From positions 1-64,000 of the forward strand of contig CAMAXE010000025.1 in the NCBI GenBank assembly GCA_945862145.1: a DNA stretch of 64,000 bases, given 5' to 3'. The notes beneath the pieces are model-generated. The model had not been told where the DNA came from. It saw nothing but the letters and a program-made list of their open reading frames with translations, and searched no databases. This document shows, piece by piece, positions 26,105-39,015 of this stretch. Each line of letters starts with the position of its first letter. Positions within the stretch are counted from its first letter, which is position 1. The translations under genes were made by a program, and so were the position numbers. Source of the stretch: Klebsiella pneumoniae (GTDB lineage Bacteria > Pseudomonadota > Gammaproteobacteria > Pseudomonadales > UBA5518).

Positions 26105-28330
26105 ATGAGCAACCGATTCCGCACTACCGGACGGGGTCTGAATGTGTTCGCCCTGGCGATTGCCTCCAGCGCAACGCAGGCATTGGCAGAGAACACCACC
26201 GTGCTCGAGGAAGTGATGGTCACCGCGCAACGCCGGGAGCAGAGCCTGCAGGACGTGCCGCTCTCGGTGAGCGCGCTCTCCGGGGAAACGCTCGCGACAT
26301 TCCTGCAGGGCGGCGAGGATATCCGTGCGCTCTCAGGCCGCGTGCCCGGACTCTATGCCGAATCCTCCAACGGCCGGGTCGCTCCGCGCTTCTACATCCG
26401 CGGCCTCGGCAATATCGACTTTGACCTCGCGGCCTCGCAGCCGGTCTCGATCGTGGTCGACGAGGTGGCGCAGGAGAACGTGATCCTGAAAAGCTTCCCG
26501 CTGTTCGACATCGCGCACGTCGAGGTACTGCGCGGTCCGCAGGGCACGCTGTTCGGACGCAACACCCCGGCCGGTATCGTCAAGTTCGACACCGTCAAAC
26601 CAAGCCATGTGCTGGATGGCCACCTGAGCGTGGCCTATGGCAGCAACCAGACCATCAACACCGACGCGGCGATCGGCGGCAGCCTGATCCCCAACACCCT
26701 CGCGGGTCGCGCCTCGATCCTTTACCAGAACAGCGAGGACTGGATCGACAACACCTTCAGCGACCAGGATGACGCGCTCGGCGGCTTCGAGGAATGGGCC
26801 GGCCGCGCGCAGCTGCTGTGGGATCCGACCGCGGACTTCAGCGCGCTCTTCAGCGTGCACGCGCGCGACCTCGACGGGACCTCGACGATCTTCCGCGCCA
26901 ACATCCTCACTACCGGCGAAAGCGGGCTGAACGACAACTTCGAGCGCGACCAGGTGAGTCTGGACAGCGGCGCTAACAACCCGCAGGCAGCGCAGGGCAA
27001 GGGTGGCTCGATGCGCCTCGACTGGGGCCTCACAGAGGGGCTGACCCTCACCTCGATCACCGCCTACGAGACCGCGGACAACCGCAGTCGGGGCGATATC
27101 GACGGTGGCTTCGGCGCCGATTTCCTGCCCGTCGTCGGCCCGTGCCAGCCGAACGCGAATTCGCGCCCCTGCATCCCCTTCACGTCGGAGTCGCAGGACG
27201 GCATCGACGACCTCGACCAGTTCACGCAGGAACTGCGTCTCAGCGCCGGCGGACCCGGCGCGGTGTTCTGGCAGGCGGGGCTGTTCTACTTCGACTCTGA
27301 TCTCAGGATCACCACTGAGCCGTTCTTTGTCTCACCGAGCACGCTGGAACACGGCAACGAGTCGTGGGCCGCTTTCGGCCAAGTGAGCGTGGACGTCTCC
27401 GAGCGCCTGACCCTCAGCGGCGGTCTGCGCTGGACCAAGGACGAAAAAGATCTGAAGGTACGCGCCTCGCCGCTGCCGGTGGCACCCGTCGATGTCAGCG
27501 ACGACCAGCTGAGCTGGGACGCCAGCGCGTTGTACGCGCTCACCGAGCAATGGAATATCTACGCGCGTTTGGCGCAGGGCTTCCGCGCCCCGACCATACA
27601 GGGCCGCGACGTTGCCTTCCTCGGGCAGCCCTCGACCGCCGATTCGGAAACCATCACCTCCGGCGAACTCGGCTTCAAGGCTGATCTGCTCGACCAGCGC
27701 CTGCGTGTGAACGGCGCGGTGTTCCGTTACGAGATCGAGAATCAGCAGCTCTCCGCGGTGGGCGGTGCCGGCAACTTCATCCAGCTGGTCAACGCCGATG
27801 AAGGCACCGGCTTCGGTCTCGAGTTGGATATCGATTGGCTGCTTACCCAGAACCTCAGCATCAGCCTTGGCTACAGCTGGGCCGATACCGAGATCAACGA
27901 CAAGCAACTGCGCGTCGAGGCCTGCGGCTCGGGACAGTGCACGGTGCAGGATCCGCGCGACGCCAACGGCTTCGCCTTTGTCGATGGCAACCCGTTCCCG
28001 CAGTCGCCAGACAACATGCTGTTTGTCTCCGTGGGCTACCGCTACCCGCTGGGCAACAGCGACGAGCTGTTCTTCTCGACCGACTGGTTCCGCCAGGGCA
28101 AGACCAACCTCTTCCTGTACCAGGCACCCGAGTTCCAGACCAACGGCGACTTCGAGGGCGGCGTGCGCGCGGGCTACGCGTGGTGCAGCGGCCGCTACGA
28201 GGTGGCTGCCTTCGGCCGCAACATCACCGATGAGGAGAACCTGAAGGGCGCGATCGACTTCAACAACAACGCCGGCTTCGTGAACGAGGGGCGGTTTCTC
28301 GGGCTCTCGTTCAAGGCGGCGTTAAACTGA
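26105..28330 (+). CDS. TonB-dependent outer membrane receptor
   Basis: A 741-aa outer-membrane transporter. It has a signal peptide ending at ALAEN, a TonB box region (EEVMVTAQRR), a plug domain to about residue 160 with VLRGPQGTLFGRNTPAG, and a 22-strand type beta-barrel ending in GLSFKAALN. This subfamily is abundant in gammaproteobacteria that take up hydrophobic or complex organic molecules, besides siderophores. The ribosome site GGAGA lies 9 bases before the ATG. The divergent BVMO suggests import of its substrate, which is an inference. Its 3' end overlaps that of rsuA by 20 bases. Confidence 0.88.
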   Translation: MSNRFRTTGRGLNVFALAIASSATQALAENTTVLEEVMVTAQRREQSLQDVPLSVSALSGETLATFLQGGEDIRALSGRVPGLYAESSNGRVAPRFYIRGLGNIDFDLAASQPVSIVVDEVAQENVILKSFPLFDIAHVEVLRGPQGTLFGRNTPAGIVKFDTVKPSHVLDGHLSVAYGSNQTINTDAAIGGSLIPNTLAGRASILYQNSEDWIDNTFSDQDDALGGFEEWAGRAQLLWDPTADFSALFSVHARDLDGTSTIFRANILTTGESGLNDNFERDQVSLDSGANNPQAAQGKGGSMRLDWGLTEGLTLTSITAYETADNRSRGDIDGGFGADFLPVVGPCQPNANSRPCIPFTSESQDGIDDLDQFTQELRLSAGGPGAVFWQAGLFYFDSDLRITTEPFFVSPSTLEHGNESWAAFGQVSVDVSERLTLSGGLRWTKDEKDLKVRASPLPVAPVDVSDDQLSWDASALYALTEQWNIYARLAQGFRAPTIQGRDVAFLGQPSTADSETITSGELGFKADLLDQRLRVNGAVFRYEIENQQLSAVGGAGNFIQLVNADEGTGFGLELDIDWLLTQNLSISLGYSWADTEINDKQLRVEACGSGQCTVQDPRDANGFAFVDGNPFPQSPDNMLFVSVGYRYPLGNSDELFFSTDWFRQGKTNLFLYQAPEFQTNGDFEGGVRAGYAWCSGRYEVAAFGRNITDEENLKGAIDFNNNAGFVNEGRFLGLSFKAALN

Positions 28331-29033
28331 GGCCGGGTAAGCGCAAACCCGCGAAATCCACCACCCACTTCCACGCCCCCGGCGCCAGATCGACGGGCAG
28401 GACCAGGCTGCCCACGGACTCGCGGTGTAGCGCCTCCACCCGATTGCCAGCGGCAGCGATCATCCGTTTGACCTGGTGGTACTTGCCCTCATCGATGGTT
28501 AAGCGCAGCGTCAGCGGACCCATCAGTTCACAGTTGATCGCAACACTGGGAGTGGGCTCGTCGCGCAGTTGCACGCCGCCCAGCAGACGCTCGCACAGCG
28601 TGGCATCGGCCGGGTGCTTCAGCGTTGCGCGATAGGTCTTGGGGACATGGTGTTTGGGCGCGGTCAGGCGGTGATTGAGCGCGCCGTCATCGGTGAGCAG
28701 CAGGAGCCCGGTGGTGTCCTGATCGAGTCGGCCAACCGGCTGCACGCCGCGCTCGCGCAGCGCGGGGGGCAATAACTCGAGCACGCTGGCGTGAAACTGC
28801 GGCGCGCGCGAGCACTCGTAACCCGCGGGCTTGTTCAGCATCACCGTGGCGTGTGCGGTAAAGGGCCAGTCCTGTCCGTCCACCGTGAAGACCAGTGCAC
28901 CGGTATCGAATTCGGCGAAGGGGTCCTCGGTCAGCGTGCCCGCCACCGTCACGCGTCTGGCACGCACCAGCGCACGGCAGCTGCGGCGCGTTCCAAAACC
29001 CTGCGAGTGCAGGATGCGCTCAAGCGTTTGCAT
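28311..29033 (-). CDS. rsuA: 16S rRNA pseudouridine synthase RsuA
   Basis: A 240-aa enzyme that converts a uridine of 16S rRNA (U516 in E. coli) to pseudouridine. It has an N-terminal S4-like RNA-binding domain (ILHSQGFGTRRSCRALVR) and the catalytic motif GRLDQDTTGLLLLTDDG, whose first Asp is the nucleophile. EGKYHQVKRM is the second family signature. The length is typical. It converges with and overlaps the end of the TonB receptor gene. Confidence 0.85.
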   Translation of the reverse strand: MQTLERILHSQGFGTRRSCRALVRARRVTVAGTLTEDPFAEFDTGALVFTVDGQDWPFTAHATVMLNKPAGYECSRAPQFHASVLELLPPALRERGVQPVGRLDQDTTGLLLLTDDGALNHRLTAPKHHVPKTYRATLKHPADATLCERLLGGVQLRDEPTPSVAINCELMGPLTLRLTIDEGKYHQVKRMIAAAGNRVEALHRESVGSLVLPVDLAPGAWKWVVDFAGLRLPGLSLTPP

Positions 29034-29117
29034 CAGATCAGCCTGCCATCGGGCGCATCTGCTGCAAGCAGGCGAGGCTTCCGCGCTGAAATCCTGGACA
29101 CATCATCTTGATCCCGG

Positions 29118-30896
<1,779 letters not shown>

Positions 30897-30942
30897 GGTG
30901 TTCTCCGATGGCAGGGAAACGCAGGCTGGCGCCTCCGCGCGC

Positions 30943-31229
30943 TCATACAAACCGAAAAACGCCCGCTGCGCAAACCACGGACAGCAGGAGTGCCCCCCAC
31001 AGCGGCCATCCGCCCGCAAGTCCGATCCACGCCAGGTGGATGAAGGCCGCAGACAGCAGGGACAGGAACAGCCGATCGCCACGCTGGGTGGCGACGCCGA
31101 GAATTCCCTTGCGCGGCGCATTGCGCGGATCGATCAGGCCCCACAGGATCATCAGACCCAGCAGCAGCGCGATGGCTGCGAAAAACACCGCAGTTTCCGG
31201 GGTCCAGGCCATCCACGCCAGATCCGGCA

Positions 31230-31233
<4 letters not shown>
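30943..31233 (-). CDS. Small integral membrane protein of glycerol ABC operon (DUF2160)
   Basis: A 96-aa protein with three predicted hydrophobic segments (about residues 14-33, 53-70 and 74-94) and the polar loop GLIDPRNAPRKGILG. It matches the DUF2160-type small membrane protein found between the permease and binding-protein genes of glycerol ABC operons. Its exact role is unknown; it may stabilise the permease complex. The start overlaps the glpQ stop by four bases (ATGA). Confidence 0.75.
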
Positions 31234-32916
<1,683 letters not shown>

Positions 32917-32920
<4 letters not shown>

Positions 32921-33981
32921 GCCGCGCCGCCCGCGCCCACGCGCCAGCCATCGGCGTAGAGATGCATGCCATCAGGATCAAAACTCACACAGGGCTCCTG
33001 CGGCAGGAGATCACCCTCACGAAGCACCGCCGCGAGCAACTGCCCGCCAAGCTGCAGCCGCGCGACACGGAATCGGCCGAGCTCCTCGACGCCAAGCAGC
33101 CTGACCGGCATGCCCGACTCGGCAAGCCGCACATGCTCGGGCCGCACGCCCAGCTGAAGCACGCCTTCGGGCAGCGCAGGTGCCAGCCCCGGCAGGCCGA
33201 GCCGGTGCCCCTCCAACAGCAGTGCATCGCCATCGCGCGCGAGCGGCAGGATGTTCATGCCGGGCGAACCTATGAAGTAGCCCACAAAGGTGTGCTGTGG
33301 CCGCGCGAAGAGTTCCTCGGGAGTGCCCACCTGCAGGATCTGCCCTTCATGCATCACAACCACGGTATCGGCGAAGGTAAGCGCCTCGGTCTGGTCGTGC
33401 GTGACGTAGACCATGGTGTGGCCGAGGCGCCGGTGCAGGGCCTTCAGCTGCGCGCGCAGCTCCCACTTCATCTGCGGGTCGATCACGGTGAGCGGCTCGT
33501 CGAAGAGGATCGCGTTCACGTCCTCGCGCACCAGTGCGCGCCCCAGCGAGATCTTCTGTTTTTCATCAGCGCGCAGCCCGCGGGCGCGGCGCTCGGCCTG
33601 CCCCGATAGCCCTGTCAATTCGAGGACTTCATTCACCCGCGCGGTGATACGAGCGGCAGGCAAGCCGCGGTTACGCAGCGGAAACTCCAGGTTCTGCCGC
33701 ACCGTGAGAGTGTCGTAGACGACCGGGAACTGGAACACCTGCGCGATGTTGCGCTGCGCGGTGGGGAGCGTCGTGACGTCCCTGCCGTCGAACAGCACGC
33801 GACCTGCGGTGGGCTGCAGAAGACCCGACACCAGATTGAGAAGCGTGGTCTTGCCGCAGCCCGAGGGACCGAGCAGCGCATAGGCGCCGCCATCCTCCCA
33901 GACGTGCTGCAGGTGCCGCAGTGCCGGTGACGCACCGGGGCTGTAGCTGTGACGGATATCCGCAAGCTCGATACGGGCCAT
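32917..33981 (-). CDS. glpT: Glycerol-type ABC transporter ATPase with degenerate signature
   Basis: A 354-aa ATP-binding subunit. Walker A is GPSGCGKTT (K44), Walker B is AILFDE (E162), and the H-loop His is present (VTHDQTEA, H195). The ABC signature, normally LSGGQ, is replaced by LRADEKQK at about residues 136-143. The C-terminal 120 residues are a regulatory OB-like domain as in MalK-type ATPases. It starts two bases after the glpS stop and overlaps glpP. The substitution also occurs, to my knowledge, in relatives from rhizobial glycerol transporters, so it is probably a family trait. Confidence 0.8.
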
Positions 33982-33983
33982 GC

Positions 33984-35054
<1,071 letters not shown>

Positions 35055-35087
35055 CAGCGCGTTATCTCCCGGATCGCCTTTGCCGGC

Positions 35088-35663
35088 TCATTTGCCCAGC
35101 GCCGCTGTTTCGGTGAGCGCCACCGAGAGACGACCGCGCGGGGCGAAATCCCAGCCCCCGAGGTATTCGATGTCGTCGATCAGCCAGCCGGATCCATCCC
35201 GCACCAACAAGAAATTATCCGGCCAGGTCTCGATCACCTTGTGGGTTTCAGGATCGCTATAGCTGTATTTGACGCGCACCGTGGCATGACCATCCACTTC
35301 TTCGACGGTATCTACTTCGCCGCTAGAGGCGCCCTCGAAAAGGCTGGAAAAAATATCGCCGTCGATCATGGGCGGCTTGTCGGTGGGGTATCTGGCCTTG
35401 TAGGCCTGCTGGCCCGCGAGTGCATCGTGAAGCAGGCCGTTCAGGCGTGGGCTCAAATGCGGCGCGAGCGCTGCGGCCTGCGTTGCGTTAGGCAGGCCGC
35501 GGAAAAACTGCGCGTGATACTGGGCAAGAAACGCCAGCACGCGCTCGCCCTCGGCGGATGACGCTTTCGTTTCCGCAGGCGCAGGCGCAGGCGCAGGCGC
35601 CTCGGGCACCCCAGAGCAGGCACTGAGCAAGGCAAGCAGGGCAGACAGGAGCAGGGCTTTCAC
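35088..35663 (-). CDS. Lipoprotein of DUF3828 type
   Basis: A 191-aa predicted lipoprotein with lipobox LLSAC at about residues 12-16, then an Ala/Pro-rich linker and a compact domain (FLAQYHAQFFRGLP ... WLIDDIEYLGGWDF). The C-terminal SGWLIDDIEY pattern matches DUF3828-like proteins, which resemble the NTF2 fold and have no known function. Its start overlaps the previous gene by four bases. It is the last gene of a three-gene operon of envelope proteins. Confidence 0.6.
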   Translation of the reverse strand: MKALLLSALLALLSACSGVPEAPAPAPAPAETKASSAEGERVLAFLAQYHAQFFRGLPNATQAAALAPHLSPRLNGLLHDALAGQQAYKARYPTDKPPMIDGDIFSSLFEGASSGEVDTVEEVDGHATVRVKYSYSDPETHKVIETWPDNFLLVRDGSGWLIDDIEYLGGWDFAPRGRLSVALTETAALGK

Positions 35664-36142
35664 AGTGGGGTCCTCCGTGATTGGACGATACGCGCGAGAA
35701 CCGCGGTATCTTTGGCATAGCGGGAACGCAATTCTTTCTGGTCCGTATCCAACTCGCGGCAGCGCAGGCTCGACACGGCCGCAGCCATCTGTGCACGACG
35801 CTCCTCGTTGTAGGGCTCTTCACCCGCCCAGTGGTTGCAGTTCACGGCGCGGCGGATGAAGTCCTGCACCTCCGGCGGCATACCTTCCTGCAGGGCCCTG
35901 ACGCCGGGTGCCTCGTCATTGACCGGCTCCGGCTGTGCGGGAACCGCGATCAAGGGCGTATTTGGCGCGTCGGCCCCGGTAACGGGCGCGGAGGGTTCAG
36001 GGACGGGCGCCGAAAGCGTAGCGTGTGACTCCGTATTGGCGGGAGAAGCCAGAGGCACCGGACGCTGTTCGCACGCCGACAGACACAGCAGCCCAACGAC
36101 AGCAGCTGCAGCGGCAAAAAAAGCTGATGCGCAACGCCTCAT
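35660..36142 (-). CDS. Predicted lipoprotein of unknown function
   Basis: A 160-aa predicted lipoprotein. The signal ends at LSAC, followed by a Pro/Ala-rich linker to about residue 75 and a small helical domain with two conserved-looking Cys (AVNCNHWAGE and SSLRCREL). A GGAG ribosome site 10 bases upstream supports ATG 36142 over an in-frame TTG seven codons earlier. It is middle gene of the 36933-35088 operon. I do not recognise the family; the WAGEEPYNEERRAQ segment may be useful for searches. Confidence 0.6.
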   Translation of the reverse strand: MRRCASAFFAAAAAVVGLLCLSACEQRPVPLASPANTESHATLSAPVPEPSAPVTGADAPNTPLIAVPAQPEPVNDEAPGVRALQEGMPPEVQDFIRRAVNCNHWAGEEPYNEERRAQMAAAVSSLRCRELDTDQKELRSRYAKDTAVLARIVQSRRTPL

Positions 36143-36159
36143 CACCGATGGACTCCGTA

Positions 36160-36933
36160 TCAATAATTGTTGAGCGCCGTGACCTTGCCATCAGCGCCGA
36201 ACCAGACCTGCCCACTGCCGAGCATCGCGCCCGCATCGCGGACAAACATGTTGCGGGGAAGACCCTTGGCGATTTCCTCCCGGAAACGTGGCGTAAAGAT
36301 CAGGTCGTAGTCGGGAAGCAACTGCGCGACTGAGGTGTAGCGCTTGCGGCCAGCGGAGGTGTCGATGCGGATCGGGTAGCGGATCAGCGAGGCGGCGGCC
36401 TTGCGGTCCTCGCTCTTCACGGCACGCCAGAACGCCTGCGCATTACGGTGCAGGATCTCGGGGTCCTGCACTCCCAGCGCTGCGTAACGGTTATTGAGCG
36501 ACCCGGCCGTCCCGCCCTCCATCGAGAGGTAGACCGGCAGGGCGGTGCCGGCGCCGGTCTTGGTCCAGGTGCCGCGGATCACCTCGCACTGAAGTTCGCT
36601 GTCACCGAACTTGCTCTTCGGGTCTTTTTCCGGGAACTCCGCCTCGAAGCGCGCGGTCGTGGCACCGCTGGCATCGAGTTCCTCGAGCAGCACATGCGTT
36701 GCGTCGATCATGCGGCCGCGCAGCTCGATATCTTTCAGCTGCGAGGCGTAGAAATACACGCCGGTCACATCCGTCTCTCCGAAGATCAGCGTCATGCGGA
36801 TCCGCAACGTGTCCCCGAGCGTTCCCTCGTAGTTCCACATCCAGCCCGGCTGCGAGTTTTTGCAAACAGCGAATGCGGGCAGCGGCAGCGCGAGCAAAAA
36901 CAGTCCGGCAAGCGCTAAACGACGCAGAATCAT
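36160..36933 (-). CDS. Exported protein of unknown function
   Basis: A 257-aa secreted protein with signal peptide ending at AFAVC. The N-terminal half begins WMWNYEGTLGD and looks like a beta-rich domain. The C-terminal half, from about RNAQAFWRAVKSEDRKAAA, has the helical start followed by ALNNY strand pattern seen in NTF2-like modules. ATG 36933 is preferred over an in-frame start 16 codons upstream because the signal peptide begins there. It heads an operon with the two lipoproteins downstream (17-base gap, then a 4-base overlap). Confidence 0.6.
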   Translation of the reverse strand: MILRRLALAGLFLLALPLPAFAVCKNSQPGWMWNYEGTLGDTLRIRMTLIFGETDVTGVYFYASQLKDIELRGRMIDATHVLLEELDASGATTARFEAEFPEKDPKSKFGDSELQCEVIRGTWTKTGAGTALPVYLSMEGGTAGSLNNRYAALGVQDPEILHRNAQAFWRAVKSEDRKAAASLIRYPIRIDTSAGRKRYTSVAQLLPDYDLIFTPRFREEIAKGLPRNMFVRDAGAMLGSGQVWFGADGKVTALNNY

Positions 36934-37137
36934 GAGACTGGCAACTCCCGGGTGCGTATAGCCGGAGTCTACCCCAGACACCGTCGCGCGGAGACATTGG
37001 CTCTCCGCGAGGCTGTCACGGCCTGTTAATGCGACCCGTCGAATGGCAAGCGCTGTACCATTCCTGAACCTGCTGCCGATCCGATCTGCCTTCGGAGTTC
37101 AGATCAGCAGGCCAGATAACGGAGTTGGCGCATCACG

Positions 37138-37380
37138 ATGAATGACCAGCAATCAAACGACCCATTGCATGGCCTCACCCTGGAGACGGTGCTCACCGCT
37201 CTCGTCGATCGCTATGGCTGGGAGGGGCTGGCGGCGAAGATAAACGTCAATTGCTTCAAAACAGATCCCTCGATCAAATCGAGCCTGACGTTTCTGCGTA
37301 AAACACCCTGGGCCCGCGAAAAGGTCGAGACGCTGTATATCCGCACGTTTGCCAAGCGAGGCCGCCGCGATACGGAGTAA
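37138..37380 (+). CDS. VF530-type DNA-binding protein
   Basis: An 80-aa basic protein matching the VF530 (DUF2132) family almost end to end: [38 protein letters not shown] and [13 protein letters not shown] are the recognisable blocks. The family is named from a Vibrio fischeri structure and is annotated as DNA-binding, with no established physiological role. It is monocistronic and divergent from the lipoprotein operon with 204 bases between starts. Confidence 0.85.
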   Translation: MNDQQSNDPLHGLTLETVLTALVDRYGWEGLAAKINVNCFKTDPSIKSSLTFLRKTPWAREKVETLYIRTFAKRGRRDTE

Positions 37381-37507
37381 TACGATTCCGGGTATGTCTC
37401 ACAGGAATCACTGTCAGGCAGACGCGTACGACTACTGGCCTGAAGACGTGTAAGGCGACGACCCGGGAACAGCGCCTGAGCGCAGCCCCCGGGCCGGGGT
37501 CAGAACT

Positions 37508-37609
37508 CTACTTGGAGCTCTTCTTGGCTACCTTGGCAGCTTTTTTTTCCTTGGTGGTCTTGGCCGGCTTTTTCTTCACTTCCTTCTTCTTGTCCATACC
37601 TTTGCTCAT
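37508..37609 (-). CDS. 33-aa lysine-rich small protein
   Basis: A tiny gene with an excellent ribosome site (GAGGAG, 6 bases before the ATG). It encodes 33 residues, starting MSKGMDKKKEVKKKPAK and ending in KKSSK, nearly half lysine. The composition resembles the tails of histone H1-like proteins, so nucleic-acid binding is plausible. I believe similar MSKGMD...KKPAK peptides occur as unnamed proteins in Pseudomonas and relatives, but I cannot check this here. It stands alone between the VF530 gene and a GNAT gene. Confidence 0.7.
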   Translation of the reverse strand: MSKGMDKKKEVKKKPAKTTKEKKAAKVAKKSSK

Positions 37610-37693
37610 GGCGCGCTCCTCTCGGTGGAAAACGGTTTAGGGAAACATGAGCTTAGGCGCATCTCCGCAATGCTGCCAGTACGCCCCACACGC

Positions 37694-38149
37694 TTACAGC
37701 ACGCGGGTCATGAACACGCTGTGCGGATCGGGCTGGTAGTCGGCGAAGGGCTCGCAATAGACGAACCCGAAGCGTCCATAAAGCGCACGCGAGGGGAGAA
37801 AGGGCTCGGCCGAACCGGTCTCGAGGCTGAGGCGCCGATAGCCACGACGGCGCCCTTCCTCGAGAATAAAACCGAGCATCGCCACACCGGCACCCCGACG
37901 GCGGTGTGCCGATGCACTGCGCATTGATTTGATCTCTGCATGCTCCGTGGAGAGCTCCAACAGCGCGCCACAACCGAGCAGATCCTCGCCATCCCAGATG
38001 GTCCAGAAACTCACCGCCGGTGCTCGCAGTGCCTCGAGGTCCAGAGGATGTGCGCTCTCCAGCGGTGACCAGCTGTTCATGTCACGCAGATGCTCTTCAA
38101 GCACCGCGATCACCGCGGGCGATGACAGATCGCCGAGACGAACCTCCAT
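37694..38149 (-). CDS. GNAT family N-acetyltransferase
   Basis: A 151-aa acetyl-CoA-dependent acetyltransferase. The acetyl-CoA pyrophosphate loop is HRRRGAGVAML, preceded by the strand AEIKSMRSA and followed by RLSLETGSAEPFLPSRALY and YGRFGFVYCEPF, the usual motif B region. GGAGG eight bases before ATG 38149 fixes the start; a longer frame upstream lacks a ribosome site. The acceptor cannot be predicted. It resembles small YsnE/PaiA-like enzymes acting on free amino groups. Confidence 0.82.
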   Translation of the reverse strand: MEVRLGDLSSPAVIAVLEEHLRDMNSWSPLESAHPLDLEALRAPAVSFWTIWDGEDLLGCGALLELSTEHAEIKSMRSASAHRRRGAGVAMLGFILEEGRRRGYRRLSLETGSAEPFLPSRALYGRFGFVYCEPFADYQPDPHSVFMTRVL

Positions 38150-38271
38150 GCTGAGCCCCTCCGGAACCCTGAACAGCCAGTTATCGTGTCTCGACAGCAC
38201 AGATGCTGACCACGGAACCCGCGCCCCCTGCCCCAACCGGACACGCACCCACATTCAGCAGACGATGACGC

Positions 38272-38820
38272 TCACTGCCGCGCGCTGCAACGCGTATTTG
38301 CCGAAGGCGTCAGGCTCATATCAGCGAAGTTGAGAGTCGTCTCGGTTTCGAGTGCGGCCCCAAGACCACTCGCGCGCCAGCCCGCTGCCTGCGGGCAGTT
38401 GGCATCGGTGGCTTCACCGCTCTGCGCCCAGAAGCGCATGCCCGCTGCGTCGATGCTGTAGGGCGGGGAGTAGGTACCCGTGAACACCTTCTGGCGCTTC
38501 TCGAGATCCCACATGATCAGGCCGCGCGGCTCAGGGGCCGTGCCGCTGTCTAAGATCAGCAACGCCCCTTGCAGGCCAAGGAAGTACTCGGCCTTCTCGT
38601 TACGGATCTCGAAATCACCCTCGCGCACTACGTAGCGGCAAGCCGGGATGCTGCGGCCCCGACCCGTGTATTTGACGAGGAGGTCGGTTCCCACCGACTC
38701 GGTGGCTTTGGCCACCACACGGTAGCGGCCGCCGTCGTGGCAGACGGTTTTGCCAGCGGCGCTTGCCGCGAGTGGAATGGCTGCAAGGAGAAAAGCGGTG
38801 GCGAGGCGGGAAGGTCTCAT
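38272..38820 (-). CDS. Exported protein of unknown function
   Basis: A 182-aa protein with a signal peptide ending at ASAAG. The mature part is beta-rich and has four Cys (VCHDGG, IPACRY, DANCPQ, TRCSAR), suggesting two disulfides in the periplasm. I do not recognise the family. It is flanked by gaps on both sides and appears monocistronic. The 195 bases upstream show nothing I can call. Confidence 0.55.
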   Translation of the reverse strand: MRPSRLATAFLLAAIPLAASAAGKTVCHDGGRYRVVAKATESVGTDLLVKYTGRGRSIPACRYVVREGDFEIRNEKAEYFLGLQGALLILDSGTAPEPRGLIMWDLEKRQKVFTGTYSPPYSIDAAGMRFWAQSGEATDANCPQAAGWRASGLGAALETETTLNFADMSLTPSANTRCSARQ

Positions 38821-39015
38821 GGGTACATCCGGGTAGCTTGGATTAAAAAACTCACCCCATCACGAACTGGCGGCGCAGCCGTGCTGAGAGTCAGTGGAAT
38901 TTGCCGGAACGATACGTTGAGAGGCCCCGTCTCGCATCACTGCGCGGGTGGTCAAAAGACCGTTGATGCGATTACGGTTTGTTCACCAGGAACACACGCC
39001 GGCGCATCGATGCGC

